Positions 39,156-49,840 of a stretch of DNA of 64,000 bases are shown in pieces (the first letter of the stretch is position 1; each line of letters opens with the position of its first letter). The notes below the pieces were generated by a model. That model was given only the letters and a program-made list of their open reading frames with translations. It was not told where the DNA came from and did no database searches. Made by a program: the position numbers and the translations under genes. The stretch comes from Elusimicrobia bacterium RIFCSPLOWO2_02_FULL_39_32. Lineage in GTDB: Bacteria; Elusimicrobiota; Elusimicrobia; 2-02-FULL-39-32. The DNA lies in the NCBI GenBank assembly GCA_001800135.1, contig MGUU01000010.1:209495-273494 (forward strand), in the 5' to 3' direction.

Positions 39156-40456
39156 TGCGTGTTAGATTTAAGCTCGCTTGAATTTAGGGATTTAGACGAT
39201 CTATTATAAATTGCGTCAATGACTATTAGTACGGCAATCCAAAAGATAAATTGTATTCGAATCAGTTCAAAAAGAAAAAAAGAAAAGAGGATCTGCGAGA
39301 AAAAAACAGAGTAGCAAAAAATAGATACAATGCTTTTTTTATTCATTGAAACAGTATGGGCGACTGAAAGAATAAATGAGATTAGAAAAGACCCTATCCC
39401 GATTCCCATTGGACCGAAATCCACCACAAATTGTCTTAAAATTGTTCCGCTGTTGAACCTTTCATCTAGCAGCGGAATGTTAGGATAACCGAAAAGGTGT
39501 ATGTTTAAGTTCTTTAGCGTAAAAAGAAAACTAAAAAGATTATAAAGGGGTTGGAGCGTATAAGCTCCATAATAGTACTCTCCCATATTTTGAAGTTGAA
39601 TCTGAAGATTGAGATAATTGAAGTTAAAATAAGATAGAAATATCTCCAAGTTGTTTTTAATATCGTTGTATTCCCATCCGGTTCTGCCGATAGTCACATA
39701 GATAAATGCGATTAACATGATGAATAAGGTTGTAAATATGGATTTGGATAGATGTTTAACAAAAGCGTTTTTATCATTCCTAAAGTAGAGGACGATATGG
39801 TTAAAGATAAAATCAATTAAAACAATATTAATGATGGTGCCTCTAATGCCATGACAAAATGTGATTGTCAGCGAAAAATAGCGAATTAGCCAGACCCAGA
39901 CTTTTTTTTTGTAAATATTTAGATACATCCCGGAGAGAATGTATGGAAGCCCAATGAGAAAGTACATATAATTGAAAATAGGATTGACTTCCCCAAATGT
40001 CAATTCCCAGATTCGAATTTTCCCTTTTGGCGGAAAAAAACTGTGGAATACGCTGTAAACATGATTAAAATTGACAGAAAATCCTATCAAACTAATCAGA
40101 AAGCAGCATAGGATTGTTTTTTTTGTAAATGATTCGCTCCAACATTCATTCAGAGGAAGTGTTGGAGTTGCGTTCATGTAGTTTTTGGTAGAACCTGCAA
40201 GCGCTCCAGCAATAAAAGCTAATGCGGAAAAAGTAAAGATATAAAGCCAACTTTTAAGATCTATATAAAAAATGAGTTCGGAATTGAGAAAAACAGTAAA
40301 AGAAGGCAGAATAAATCCAATAACCCAGCACAGGCAGGGATTGAAATTGGATTGAAATAATCTTCTGCCCAATAATAATAGAGTCAATGAAATAAGAGTG
40401 AGCAGTAATAGAAGAATCAGAGATTCATTCATGGGCTGACTGAGAAAATGTTTCAA
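39152..40456 (-). CDS. Oligosaccharide repeat unit polymerase-like (Wzy-type) membrane protein
   Basis: About 10+ TM segments; position in EPS cluster; RFNSGTILRQFVVDFGPMGIGIGSFL resembles O-antigen polymerases. Confidence 0.65.
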   Translation of the reverse strand: MKHFLSQPMNESLILLLLLTLISLTLLLLGRRLFQSNFNPCLCWVIGFILPSFTVFLNSELIFYIDLKSWLYIFTFSALAFIAGALAGSTKNYMNATPTLPLNECWSESFTKKTILCCFLISLIGFSVNFNHVYSVFHSFFPPKGKIRIWELTFGEVNPIFNYMYFLIGLPYILSGMYLNIYKKKVWVWLIRYFSLTITFCHGIRGTIINIVLIDFIFNHIVLYFRNDKNAFVKHLSKSIFTTLFIMLIAFIYVTIGRTGWEYNDIKNNLEIFLSYFNFNYLNLQIQLQNMGEYYYGAYTLQPLYNLFSFLFTLKNLNIHLFGYPNIPLLDERFNSGTILRQFVVDFGPMGIGIGSFLISFILSVAHTVSMNKKSIVSIFCYSVFFSQILFSFFLFELIRIQFIFWIAVLIVIDAIYNRSSKSLNSSELKSNTQ

Positions 40457-41600
40457 TATATAATTTTTCTTGCTGTTGGATCATTTTGTTAATGTCGAAA
40501 GACTCATCAATTGAAGATTGGCAATTAAGCATAAGCCGATGAATACAATTATCATCTTTTAGAATACTAATGATTTTATCCGCCATTTTAGTGTAATTAT
40601 TTGGCTCTATCAGAAACCCGTTTTCACCGTTTTTTAATAGTTCACATAATCCGTTTATTGCGAATGCGACCATAGGTTTACCGGCAGCGCAAGCTTCTAT
40701 AGCAACTCGAGGCAAACCTTCCCAAAGAGAAGTCATGACAATGACATCGCTGACCGCTAAAATATCAGGAATATTTTCAATCCATCCAAGGATTTTTATT
40801 TTATTTTCCAATCCTGCTATTTTAATGTTTTTTTCTGTTTCTAACCTTAAATTGCCATCCCCAACCATTAAAAATTGGGACTCCTTCACCTGTTGTTCTA
40901 TATCTTTTGCGATGCGTATAAAACCAAAAGGATTTTTTTGCGTTTTAAGCGCTGCAATGCTGGTAACGACTTTTGAATTGAACGGGATTAGAAATTTTTT
41001 TTTAAGGTCAGCGACATTAGAATTTTTTAATTGGTCTCTTATGCCTTGCAAGTCAACACCGCTTCTGATGAGTCTGTATTTCTTCTTGCTTCCGATGCCT
41101 AGCGCAAGACCAACTCTCACATTATCTTCACAAACAGCAATCAGAATCTGATTGATTTTTGCAGCCCATTTTTCTAAAAGAATAAATAATTTTCTAGTGA
41201 TTGGGTTTTGATAGGGGTTAAACCCAAAACCGTGAATCGTGTGAATAATGATTGGAGTGTTACTTATATATGCCGCAATCCTTCCAAGAATTCCGGCCTT
41301 AGAAGAGTGAGTATGTACAATATCTGGTTTACATTCTCGAATGATTTTAGCTAATTCAAAAAGGCATAAGACATCTTTAAAAATATGGATAGACCGAATG
41401 AGATATTTTGCACAATAAGATTTTAAATTTTTAATATTTTTAGTTTCATTTACTAAATATCCTTCCGCGCCATGCACTAAGCTGACTTCAAATCTCTCTC
41501 TATTTAGATTTGCCACGGTATGGAGCGTATTTTTTGTAGCCCCGCCAACCTCCAAAGAAGTGATGATATGCATTACTTTAATTGATCTATTTTTATTCAT
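40425..41600 (-). CDS. Glycosyltransferase family 4
   Basis: VMHIITSLEVGGATKNTLHTVANL, HTHSSKAGILGRIAAYI, VMTSLWEGLPRVAIEACAAGKPMVAF. Confidence 0.92.
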   Translation of the reverse strand: MNKNRSIKVMHIITSLEVGGATKNTLHTVANLNRERFEVSLVHGAEGYLVNETKNIKNLKSYCAKYLIRSIHIFKDVLCLFELAKIIRECKPDIVHTHSSKAGILGRIAAYISNTPIIIHTIHGFGFNPYQNPITRKLFILLEKWAAKINQILIAVCEDNVRVGLALGIGSKKKYRLIRSGVDLQGIRDQLKNSNVADLKKKFLIPFNSKVVTSIAALKTQKNPFGFIRIAKDIEQQVKESQFLMVGDGNLRLETEKNIKIAGLENKIKILGWIENIPDILAVSDVIVMTSLWEGLPRVAIEACAAGKPMVAFAINGLCELLKNGENGFLIEPNNYTKMADKIISILKDDNCIHRLMLNCQSSIDESFDINKMIQQQEKLYIETFSQSAHE

Positions 41601-41601
41601 T

Positions 41602-41630
41602 TTGAAGGGGGTATGGAAATAATGTATAAT
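41602..41630 (+). promoter_or_regulatory. Candidate promoter TTGAAG-N17-TATAAT upstream of the wzz-like gene
   Basis: TTGAAG 41602-41607, 17-nt spacer, TATAAT 41625-41630 in a divergent intergenic region. Confidence 0.5.
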
Positions 41631-41720
41631 TTAAAATAATTAGAAAAACTTATAATTTTATATGATACTAATACCTAATTTTTTTATCAATTTTATTTTT
41701 TTTTAGATCATTTTAAAGCG

Positions 41721-42512
41721 ATGATAAAACAAGAAAATCAAAGAGTCCGTTACAATGCCGCATTAGCATTCTTCCAATCTCTCATAGAAAAAAAACGAAC
41801 CATTTGCATTATTTTTTTAATCACAATCGCAATCGGAACAATCATTTCTGTTTTTAGGCCAAAAGTATATAGGGCAACTTCCGTGTTAAACTTAGGATAT
41901 GACAAGATCCATTATTGGGGGATCGAAGATTATTTAACCATTACAAAATTATTTGAGCAAGAATACCTGTTGCGTCAGGTTGCATCAAAATTAAACCTCT
42001 CTGAAAATCCAATCTCAATCGTTAAATCAAAGTTTCGTTTTCGGAATCTTAAGAGTTCTTTAGTCGCAGTGGACGGTTTAGGGAAGACTCCAGAAGAAGC
42101 TCTGCGAATTTCAGAATTGCTTGCCTCATTGATTCTAGAAAGGCATCGGTATCTTTTATCCGCAAGGGAAGAAAATATTAAATTATTTGATCAGACAGTA
42201 GTAGTCTTGGAAGATGAGATCCAATCTTTAAGGTTAAAAATAGAAAATATGAAAGAAGTTCGCACTGAAACCCAAGCCCTGTTATTTGGTTCTTTATATA
42301 AAGCTTTGGGCAATAAGGAAAACAGGCTGCAAAATTATAGATCTGAGGTTGCAAAGGAAAAAATAGAATACAATATGCTGACCACCAGACTGGAAATCCC
42401 GGCGGTTTTACCAGTGAAACCGATCAAACCAAATTTTAAAATTAATTTTTTAATTTCTCTCATTTACGGCTTGTTTTTATCTTTTGCCTGGGTGCTTATT
42501 ATAAAACGTTGA
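41721..42512 (+). CDS. Wzz-like chain-length determinant
   Basis: N-terminal TM, VFRPKVYRATSVLNLG, coiled coil, C-terminal PVKPIKPNFKINFLISLIYGLFLSFAWVLI. Confidence 0.82.
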   Translation: MIKQENQRVRYNAALAFFQSLIEKKRTICIIFLITIAIGTIISVFRPKVYRATSVLNLGYDKIHYWGIEDYLTITKLFEQEYLLRQVASKLNLSENPISIVKSKFRFRNLKSSLVAVDGLGKTPEEALRISELLASLILERHRYLLSAREENIKLFDQTVVVLEDEIQSLRLKIENMKEVRTETQALLFGSLYKALGNKENRLQNYRSEVAKEKIEYNMLTTRLEIPAVLPVKPIKPNFKINFLISLIYGLFLSFAWVLIIKR

Positions 42513-42633
42513 GTATTTTTTATAGTTGGATAGGGTTAAACCGCGGACTCCCTTTGCTGTGTACGAAACACTTTTTATCTAAAGTTATTTGTTTTTCACC
42601 AGGCACCAATTAAGGATCAATTCTATCTGATTT

Positions 42634-43470
42634 ATGCAAATACCGCCCATTAGCGTTCTGATGTGCGTTTGCGATGGTGAAAAATATCTTGCCCAGGCTT
42701 TGGAAAGTATTCTAAAGCAGACCTTTAACCACTTTGAATTCCTTATTATTGAAGACGGTTCCTCAGATCGAACAAGAGAAATCTTAAATTTTTACTCTTC
42801 TAAAGATTTTAGAATCAGAGTCATTGAAAATCAAACAAAGTTGGGTTTAACTAGATCACTAAACCATGGGCTGAAAATTGCAAAGGGCAAATACATTGCA
42901 CGCATGGATGCTGATGACATCTCTTTACCAGACCGTTTTAGGATGCAGTTTGAATTTATGGAGAGACACCCCGCAGTTGGAGTCTTGGGCACGGCAAATA
43001 TCTTGATTGATCAAAAAGGGAAAATGGTTTGGAAGAATATCCCTCCGGTAGAGGATCATGAGATTAGAAAGAGATTAATAAAGGGAAATATTTTTTGTCA
43101 TTCTTCTTTAATGATTAAAAGAGAAGTTTTTGAAAATATAGGACTTTATAATGAATCTTATAAAGTTGCGCAAGATTATGAAATTTATTTTAGGATATCG
43201 CCACATTTTCAATTATCAAATTTAAATCAAATTTTGCATGCCTGGCGCGTGCATGAAAGGGGTACTTCTGTACAAAAGCGGTGGGAGCAGATATTTGCTA
43301 CTCTTAAGATTCAGATTCATTCAATTTGGATCGGTCAATATTCCTATTTAAATTTAATTTATTTGGCGCGTTCTTTTTTTGTCTTGTTAACTCCGGTATC
43401 AATAAAAAGAATAATTAAAAAAATATTGAGAGTCGTGACATTCGGAATCTGGTATAAGAATATCTTTTAA
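42634..43470 (+). CDS. Glycosyltransferase family 2
   Basis: PPISVLMCVCDGEKYLAQALESILKQTFNHFEFLIIEDGSSDRT...ARMDADDIS. Confidence 0.92.
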   Translation: MQIPPISVLMCVCDGEKYLAQALESILKQTFNHFEFLIIEDGSSDRTREILNFYSSKDFRIRVIENQTKLGLTRSLNHGLKIAKGKYIARMDADDISLPDRFRMQFEFMERHPAVGVLGTANILIDQKGKMVWKNIPPVEDHEIRKRLIKGNIFCHSSLMIKREVFENIGLYNESYKVAQDYEIYFRISPHFQLSNLNQILHAWRVHERGTSVQKRWEQIFATLKIQIHSIWIGQYSYLNLIYLARSFFVLLTPVSIKRIIKKILRVVTFGIWYKNIF

Positions 43471-43482
43471 ATGTAAAGCAAA

Positions 43483-44412
43483 ATGAATCAGGATGCATTA
43501 AAAAAAGAGCAATATATTAAAATGGCTGGGAGTGCGGAGCAGAGGGTTCGACTCTATCATTCTAAGTATGCAGGCTCCGGACTGTTAAAGAAAGCGAGTA
43601 GATTATTGAAGTACCGTACACGATATATGAACTATTTGTTGTCAAGAATAAGGGGAAGGCAAAAGAATGTGAATGTGAAGACATTTTGGGGCAGAAATTA
43701 TATTCTGCCATTGCCAGACTGGGATTCTCTCTTCCCTTATTATTTTGGGACCTTAGGTTTGGAAGAACAACCATTGATTAAATTTCTTATAAGAAATATT
43801 AAAAAAGATACGATTTTTTTTGATTTAGGAGCCAATTATGGTTTTTACAGCGCTTTAGTGAGTGAGTTTTTGGAAACTGGACAAGTTCATGCGTTTGAAC
43901 CCAATCCCGTTACTTTTTCTTATTTAAAGATGTCTTTAAATGGAGTCGAGAAAGTTATCTTAAATCAATTGGCTATATCTAATGAGGAAAAGAGAATTTC
44001 TTTTTATGAGCCTTCAGGCAAATATCATAGTGGCGGCTGCACAACGATTTATCCACTTGCTATAAAATATTTTGAACAGTATAGAGAAATCCATGTAGAT
44101 AGTGTAACGCTGGACGACTATACTAAGATTCATCCTTTGCCTTCAATCATTAAAATGGATATGGAAGGAGGAGAATTTAATGCCATCAAAGGCGGGGTAG
44201 AAACCATTAGAAAATGTCATCCAATCATTTTACTGGAAGTGTGGGCAGGTGAAAGGGGAGAAGAATTTTCAATGGATGCGGTTCAAAAATTATATGAATT
44301 AGATTACAAATCTTATAGGTTAGAAGAAGACGGATCATTGACTTTTTTTCCTAAAGTTACTGTGCGATGGGATCATACAGGCTCTGACACCCTAAATTTC
44401 GTTTTCATGTAA
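43483..44412 (+). CDS. FkbM-family methyltransferase
   Basis: FFDLGANYGFYSALVSEFLETGQVHAFEPNPVTFSYLK...IIKMDMEGGEFNAIKGG. Confidence 0.88.
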   Translation: MNQDALKKEQYIKMAGSAEQRVRLYHSKYAGSGLLKKASRLLKYRTRYMNYLLSRIRGRQKNVNVKTFWGRNYILPLPDWDSLFPYYFGTLGLEEQPLIKFLIRNIKKDTIFFDLGANYGFYSALVSEFLETGQVHAFEPNPVTFSYLKMSLNGVEKVILNQLAISNEEKRISFYEPSGKYHSGGCTTIYPLAIKYFEQYREIHVDSVTLDDYTKIHPLPSIIKMDMEGGEFNAIKGGVETIRKCHPIILLEVWAGERGEEFSMDAVQKLYELDYKSYRLEEDGSLTFFPKVTVRWDHTGSDTLNFVFM

Positions 44413-44418
44413 TTTTTT

Positions 44419-45606
44419 ATGAAGGTTCTTTATTTGCATAGTCAATCTGCATTAGGCGGAGGAGAGACTAGTTTATATGCTCTCCTTTCTCATTTAGACC
44501 GTAACCAGTTCTTTCCAGTATTGGTTTTACCGCAAGATGGACCATTAGCAGAAATGGTGAGAAAATTGAGCATCCCTGTAAATGTCCTGAACTTTCCTAG
44601 AAGGTTTCTTAATCGGTTTCCACCCGGTTTTTCAATCAAGTCTTTTTTTCAGATGTATGCTATTGTCAGGGAGCATAAAATTGATTGTATCCATGTATAT
44701 GACTCCTATTTAATTTTATATGGAGGTCTTTTGTCTAAATTGCTAGGAGTCCCAGTTATATTAACGGCACATGGCTGGTGGGATTCTCATTTTTTTTATC
44801 AAGATCTGCTATATAAATTTTTCAAGGTTAAAATTTGTTCGGTTTCGAAAGTTGTGAATGATTCTATTTTAAAAAGGAACTGGATTGATCAAAAGAGAGC
44901 ATCCATTATATATCTTGGTATTGATACGCAAAGATTTAAGCCATTAGAGCCATGGAAAAGGAATGATCTACGCCGAAAAATGGGGTTAGAGGATAAGGAA
45001 GTTGTCATTACTATTGTTGGCAGATTCATGTTGTTGAAAGGGTTTGAGGATTTCTTTCGTTCCGCATCTATTATTTTAGAATCATTTCAGAATGTCAGGT
45101 TTATGGTGGTTGGAGACAAGGTTTTTGATAGTCCATATGAAACAGATGAAATGAGAGAAAAAATATTAAATTTTTTTTATTGCCATAAAAAAATTAGCAA
45201 TAAAACGCTTTTTACGGGTTTTCGGGAAGATGTGGAACTCTTATTGGGGATTTCAGATATTTTAGTTTCAGCGTCTTGGCATGAGAGTTTTGGAATGGCA
45301 ATTGTAGAAGGAATGTCTTCAGCTCTTCCCGTGGTTTCTACGAATGTTGGAGGGCCTTCTGAAACAGTTTTGGATGGGGTGACAGGTTTTTTAGTTCCGC
45401 CAAAAAATCCGGAACTTTTATCAGATAGAATTATGATTTTGATTGCAGATATTGAAAAACGGCTTCAAATGGGAAAAGCAGCCAGAAAATTGGTCTGTGA
45501 GAAATTCTCAGCCGAGCATTATTCCGGTCAAATACAAGAGATCTACCGAACTTGTTGTAAAGCAGGAGAAGGAGTTTCTTCCCTACCAAATGAGGCAAGG
45601 ATATAA
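44419..45606 (+). CDS. Glycosyltransferase family 4
   Basis: LHSQSALGGGETSLYALLSHLD...LVSASWHESFGMAIVEGMSSALPVVSTNVGGPSE. Confidence 0.92.
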   Translation: MKVLYLHSQSALGGGETSLYALLSHLDRNQFFPVLVLPQDGPLAEMVRKLSIPVNVLNFPRRFLNRFPPGFSIKSFFQMYAIVREHKIDCIHVYDSYLILYGGLLSKLLGVPVILTAHGWWDSHFFYQDLLYKFFKVKICSVSKVVNDSILKRNWIDQKRASIIYLGIDTQRFKPLEPWKRNDLRRKMGLEDKEVVITIVGRFMLLKGFEDFFRSASIILESFQNVRFMVVGDKVFDSPYETDEMREKILNFFYCHKKISNKTLFTGFREDVELLLGISDILVSASWHESFGMAIVEGMSSALPVVSTNVGGPSETVLDGVTGFLVPPKNPELLSDRIMILIADIEKRLQMGKAARKLVCEKFSAEHYSGQIQEIYRTCCKAGEGVSSLPNEARI

Positions 45607-45612
45607 AGTATA

Positions 45613-46761
45613 TTATTCCTGAATTAACGATACCCATTCCGCAATCTTTTCAGATATAAAACGGTTCCCTTCTCTAGTCCAATGTCCGTCAAAAGTTAAA
45701 TAAAGCTGTTTTCCTTTTTTGCTTTCATCTCTTAAGGGTTTAGTTAAATCTAAAAATGGGATGGAATATTTTTCGCAGATATATTTTATAGCGTTATTTG
45801 GAGCATCAAGTGCGGAAGATATTTTGAATTTTTTTTCGAGCAAGTGGGTATAAGATTGTTCTCGACTTGGAAAATAGAGGACAACAAGTTTTGCATCCAT
45901 TTTTTTAACTTCTTGCTGAATTAATTTTATATCCTCGCTTACTAGACTAACAGCTTTTTTCCAATTAGGAGTTTCTATATTGTAAGTGATGACCTCATTA
46001 TTTAACACAAAAGGTGTAAGGAAAATGTGAATGTTCTTATCTGCATGATAGAAAGGTTCAATTTTACAATGATTTACTTCTTCCTCCTTTTCTTTTAGCT
46101 TTTTATCATTTATTAAAATGTCTGGAGCACGGATTAATCGGTAGATAAAACTATTTTTTAGAAGCCAGATGCCATAGTATCTCATTTTGGAATTGATGTT
46201 CCAGATAGGGAGGTCTGATTCTTTAATACCATCCAATGATTGAGTAGCAAGTCTATCATTAAAATCATTTTTATAGATACAACATATCACAAAAGCTGGT
46301 TTAAAATAGGGTTTTGCTTTTAGAAGCATGACCAGGTATTGGTTGGATGTAAAACCGCCTTGTCCTAAGTTGATGATCTTTTTGTTTAGTTTTTTTTCCA
46401 ATTGTTTGATCCAGATATTATCTAAGGTGACTCCAATCCCTTCTGCGAATGAATCTCCTAGAACGACTGCCCAAGGCGCAGTTGAGATAGAGTGATCGCG
46501 TATTCCAATATTTTCTTCTCCAAGAGGCACTATTTCCTGTCTGGTAGTAGAGATGATCAAACCTTTAGGTTTCATTACCCATCCAAGTCCTGGATAAAAA
46601 TGCCGCGGCCTAGTTTTATGTTTTAAGGCAAATTCCGCTCTTGCTTTTCTTTCTTCTGACCAGACAGGCGTCCATTGCGGAAACAAACGCGCCCAGAGTT
46701 CCAGAAAAAAAATAAAAGTAAATAAGATAAGAGAGCCCTGCAAAATTTTTTTTAGATTCAT
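45613..46761 (-). CDS. SGNH/GDSL-like hydrolase or O-acyl-modifying protein, membrane-anchored
   Basis: N-terminal TM; AVVLGDSFAEGIGV (GDS block), LTFDGHWTREGNRFISEKI (DxxH block). Confidence 0.75.
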   Translation of the reverse strand: MNLKKILQGSLILFTFIFFLELWARLFPQWTPVWSEERKARAEFALKHKTRPRHFYPGLGWVMKPKGLIISTTRQEIVPLGEENIGIRDHSISTAPWAVVLGDSFAEGIGVTLDNIWIKQLEKKLNKKIINLGQGGFTSNQYLVMLLKAKPYFKPAFVICCIYKNDFNDRLATQSLDGIKESDLPIWNINSKMRYYGIWLLKNSFIYRLIRAPDILINDKKLKEKEEEVNHCKIEPFYHADKNIHIFLTPFVLNNEVITYNIETPNWKKAVSLVSEDIKLIQQEVKKMDAKLVVLYFPSREQSYTHLLEKKFKISSALDAPNNAIKYICEKYSIPFLDLTKPLRDESKKGKQLYLTFDGHWTREGNRFISEKIAEWVSLIQE

Positions 46762-46819
46762 AGTTTATTAACGCCTATATTTAATTATTAGGATATTTTA
46801 AAGGATAGGATCCAAGTCT

Positions 46820-47677
46820 TTAAGGAGTGTCTAGGTATAATAAATTATAAAATATATTTTTTATGACTTTATATGTTTTTGGCCTTCTTTTTAGAAGGTT
46901 TATTAAAACTATAAATTTTTCTTTTAAGCAATAGACTAATTCAAGTTTTTCAGTATTGGCTCCATGTTTTTTAGCAATTTGTATCATCATTTCAATTCCT
47001 TTTTTTTGCTCATAAAACGTTTTTGAGTTTTTCCATATTCTTGCGTTAGCAATTTTTTTGTCAAGATATAATGATTTTCCAATTTTAAATATTCTTATCC
47101 AGAGATCATAATCCATTGCATTGTGGATTTGTTCATCCAGGAAACCCACATTCTTCAGGATTCTTTTAGTAAAGAATGTAGCGGGCTGTAGTATCTGATC
47201 CCCTCTTTTTAATAATGTTTTATAATCAGTTGGTCCTTCGCGAAAAATAGTTCTTGTGTTTCTATTTTCATCAATGATTGTTCCATTTCCATAGATTAAG
47301 TGCATTTCAGGATTTTCTCTAAACACATTAACAATTCCTCTCAAGGCTTTTGGTTCGAAAAAATCATCCGAGTTTAGCCATGCCAGAATTTCCCCTTTTG
47401 CCAGTTTAAATCCTTTATTAATGGCTTCAGATTGGCCGTGATCTTTAACCGACCACCAGCGATATTCAATCCCTTCGCACTTTATTGGGTATACCCCTTT
47501 TTTTAGCAGGTCGTCATATTTTTTTATGATTTCTATGGAATTATCTGTTGAACCACCATCACTGATAATATAGTCAATGAAAAAATTTCCTTCTTGGCTC
47601 AAGACACTATTGATTGTTTGTTCAAGATATTGTCCCTGATTAAGAGATGGGGTTACAATGCTAATCACTTCATTCAT
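46820..47677 (-). CDS. Glycosyltransferase family 2
   Basis: ISIVTPSLNQGQYLEQTINSVLSQ...DYIISDGGSTDNSIEIIKKY...GEILAWLNSDD. Confidence 0.92.
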   Translation of the reverse strand: MNEVISIVTPSLNQGQYLEQTINSVLSQEGNFFIDYIISDGGSTDNSIEIIKKYDDLLKKGVYPIKCEGIEYRWWSVKDHGQSEAINKGFKLAKGEILAWLNSDDFFEPKALRGIVNVFRENPEMHLIYGNGTIIDENRNTRTIFREGPTDYKTLLKRGDQILQPATFFTKRILKNVGFLDEQIHNAMDYDLWIRIFKIGKSLYLDKKIANARIWKNSKTFYEQKKGIEMMIQIAKKHGANTEKLELVYCLKEKFIVLINLLKRRPKTYKVIKNIFYNLLYLDTP

Positions 47678-47718
47678 ATTTTTTAATTGTACTCAAATAT
47701 TAGTTTAGAAATTGGCTC

Positions 47719-48927
47719 TCATTTTTTAATGATATTGGGTTGTAAGAGAATCTGTTTGTAAAGGTTTAGATAACCATTTACCATTAAATCTAAGGTGAAT
47801 GAATCATGAATTTTTTTAATGGAGTTATTGGAAATTTTTTTTAACTTCTCTTGATTGAGACTAAAGAGGTATTCGATTCCATCAATTAAATTTTCTTTTT
47901 TATTGTAATCAGCCAAATAACCATTTTCCATATGCGCAATTAATTCATTGATCCCTCCCAGATTAAAGGAGACTATGGGAGTTCCGCAAGCCATTGCTTC
48001 TAGTATGGTTAAAGGGGAATTTTCAGCTTTAGAGGAAAGTATAAATAGGTCTGAGGCTGAATAAAATTTGGACAATCGTTTATCATCTGATATATATTTA
48101 ATTTCTCTTATATTGGAATGATTGATATTTTTGTTTCCTCCAATACAGAGAAAAAAAATATTTTTATTTTTTTTATAATGAAAAATCACATTTTTTATTC
48201 TTTTCCAGTCTTTCCAAGGGTTTCTTTTCCCCCCATCAGCCAGAAACAGTATGATTTTTTTCCCAACCGGCAATTGTAATTCTTCGCGTGCTTTGGTTTG
48301 GTTATATTTTTGAAAAATTTGAGTATTCACTCCGTTATTGATTTGAGTTATGGGATGTTTAGCCAAAATGCTTTCTTCAACCTTTTTTTTTAACCAGAGT
48401 GAGGGAGTGACAATCTGGATTTTAGAATTATCATATATTCTTTTTTTTTGTCTTAGGAGATATGGTTCATCGTGCCATGAAAATTTTGGGGCAGTCTCTA
48501 TTCCAGAACATGGGAAAAATCCATCTTTTGCGACTTCACTAAAAGTATGATGGCAATAAGGAGTGATTGCCCACATATCATGCAATGTCCAAATCAATGG
48601 TTTTTGCTGTGACATTTTTTGAAGTGTTTTAAGATTAAAATAATAGCCATGAAGATTGTGGCAATGAACTAAGTCAGCTTTTTTGAATTCTTCAGTTTTT
48701 AAAATGAAATCGGTTTTCCAAAAATCAATATCCGTACCCATAAATCTACAAATGATTTTTTTATAGAAGGGAGTTTTGATTACATGCACATGAGGATCAT
48801 TTGAATATTTTTTGCTCACAAACATATTGCTCGTGTGGCCTAATTGCTCAAGTTTTGTCTTTAGACCATAGGAGACCCTGGCTGCCCCGCCCCGATTATC
48901 AATGGTCCCTATCTGTAAAATATTCAT
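47719..48927 (-). CDS. Glycosyltransferase family 4
   Basis: DNRGGAARVSYGLKTKLEQLGH...LFILSSKAENSPLTILEAMACGTPIVSFNLGGINELI. Confidence 0.9.
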   Translation of the reverse strand: MNILQIGTIDNRGGAARVSYGLKTKLEQLGHTSNMFVSKKYSNDPHVHVIKTPFYKKIICRFMGTDIDFWKTDFILKTEEFKKADLVHCHNLHGYYFNLKTLQKMSQQKPLIWTLHDMWAITPYCHHTFSEVAKDGFFPCSGIETAPKFSWHDEPYLLRQKKRIYDNSKIQIVTPSLWLKKKVEESILAKHPITQINNGVNTQIFQKYNQTKAREELQLPVGKKIILFLADGGKRNPWKDWKRIKNVIFHYKKNKNIFFLCIGGNKNINHSNIREIKYISDDKRLSKFYSASDLFILSSKAENSPLTILEAMACGTPIVSFNLGGINELIAHMENGYLADYNKKENLIDGIEYLFSLNQEKLKKISNNSIKKIHDSFTLDLMVNGYLNLYKQILLQPNIIKK

Positions 48928-49840
48928 AAAGTCTTTGTTGAATGGTTTTAATTTTATTCTTAAGTCGCTTTGCTATGGGTTGAGGGGCATATAATAAATT
49001 ATAGGTGTGAATTTCAGCATCCTGATCCCTTCTGATTTGAGAGGGATGAATGATTTCTTTAATTTCTCCCACATCCATGTTGGAACATTTTTCATTATAA
49101 GTTTTAGTATGAGTAGCATCACTTCTAAAGCCTAAGTTTTTTATAAGATTAACATTTGGGATAATGCAGTAGCCATCTTGCAACCAGATCGCATAAGTCC
49201 ACTGATAATCCCATGTGTCTAGTTTATTTTTATAGGTTCCCTCTAAGTTTTGTAGAAAGTATTTTTGCAATCCCTCGTGCTCAAATATCTCTTTGATTTT
49301 ATTTTCTTTTCTAAATGTTGGAAAAGTTTTGATTTGAACATCATAGCTGCGCCACGCTCTTCTCCATGAAGCCCACCCCCAAGTATGTGTAATTTTTGAA
49401 AAATAGTAGCTGGCAGAGCCTCTTTTTATCCCAAATTGAAAATTATTTCCGGAAATCATTGAGACCCTCTCTTCGCTTCTATAATAGTTTAGTAAATTTT
49501 CACAAAAGTAAAAGAAGCTTGTATCGGGCAGAGTATCGTCTTCTATTATAATTCCCTCGCTCACATTATCAAAAAACCAATTCATCGGCTTACTTTCCCC
49601 TATTTTACATCCTAGATTAGAGTTGCTGAAAAGAGTGTTGACTTCGCATTGCCAATCAATCTGGGTAAGAATATTTCTAGCTGCCTGACATTTTTCAATA
49701 TCGCCCTTTTTTCCTTGTTTTGGTCCATCAGCTGCCACAAAGAGTTTTTTGGGCTTGATCAAGCGTATCTGGTTAAAAATTTTTTCGGTTAAATCAGGAC
49801 GGTTATAAATAATAAATAAAATTGGGGTATCAAAACTCAT
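48899..49840 (-). CDS. GT-A-type nucleotide-diphosphosugar transferase-like protein
   Basis: DTPILFIIYNRPDLTEKIFNQI...LFVAADGPKQGKKGD...GIIIEDDTLPDTSFFYFCE...ITHTWGWASWRRAWRSYD. Confidence 0.75.
   Translation of the reverse strand: MSFDTPILFIIYNRPDLTEKIFNQIRLIKPKKLFVAADGPKQGKKGDIEKCQAARNILTQIDWQCEVNTLFSNSNLGCKIGESKPMNWFFDNVSEGIIIEDDTLPDTSFFYFCENLLNYYRSEERVSMISGNNFQFGIKRGSASYYFSKITHTWGWASWRRAWRSYDVQIKTFPTFRKENKIKEIFEHEGLQKYFLQNLEGTYKNKLDTWDYQWTYAIWLQDGYCIIPNVNLIKNLGFRSDATHTKTYNEKCSNMDVGEIKEIIHPSQIRRDQDAEIHTYNLLYAPQPIAKRLKNKIKTIQQRLYEYFTDRDH

Noticed and set aside
42513-42633. Possible 34-codon ORF from TTG overlapping the wzz stop (SIFYSWIGLNRGLPLLCTKHFLSKVICFSPGTN) in a slightly GC-richer gap
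   Set aside because: Short, non-ATG, no RBS, no recognisable homology; could be decayed sequence but cannot be supported.
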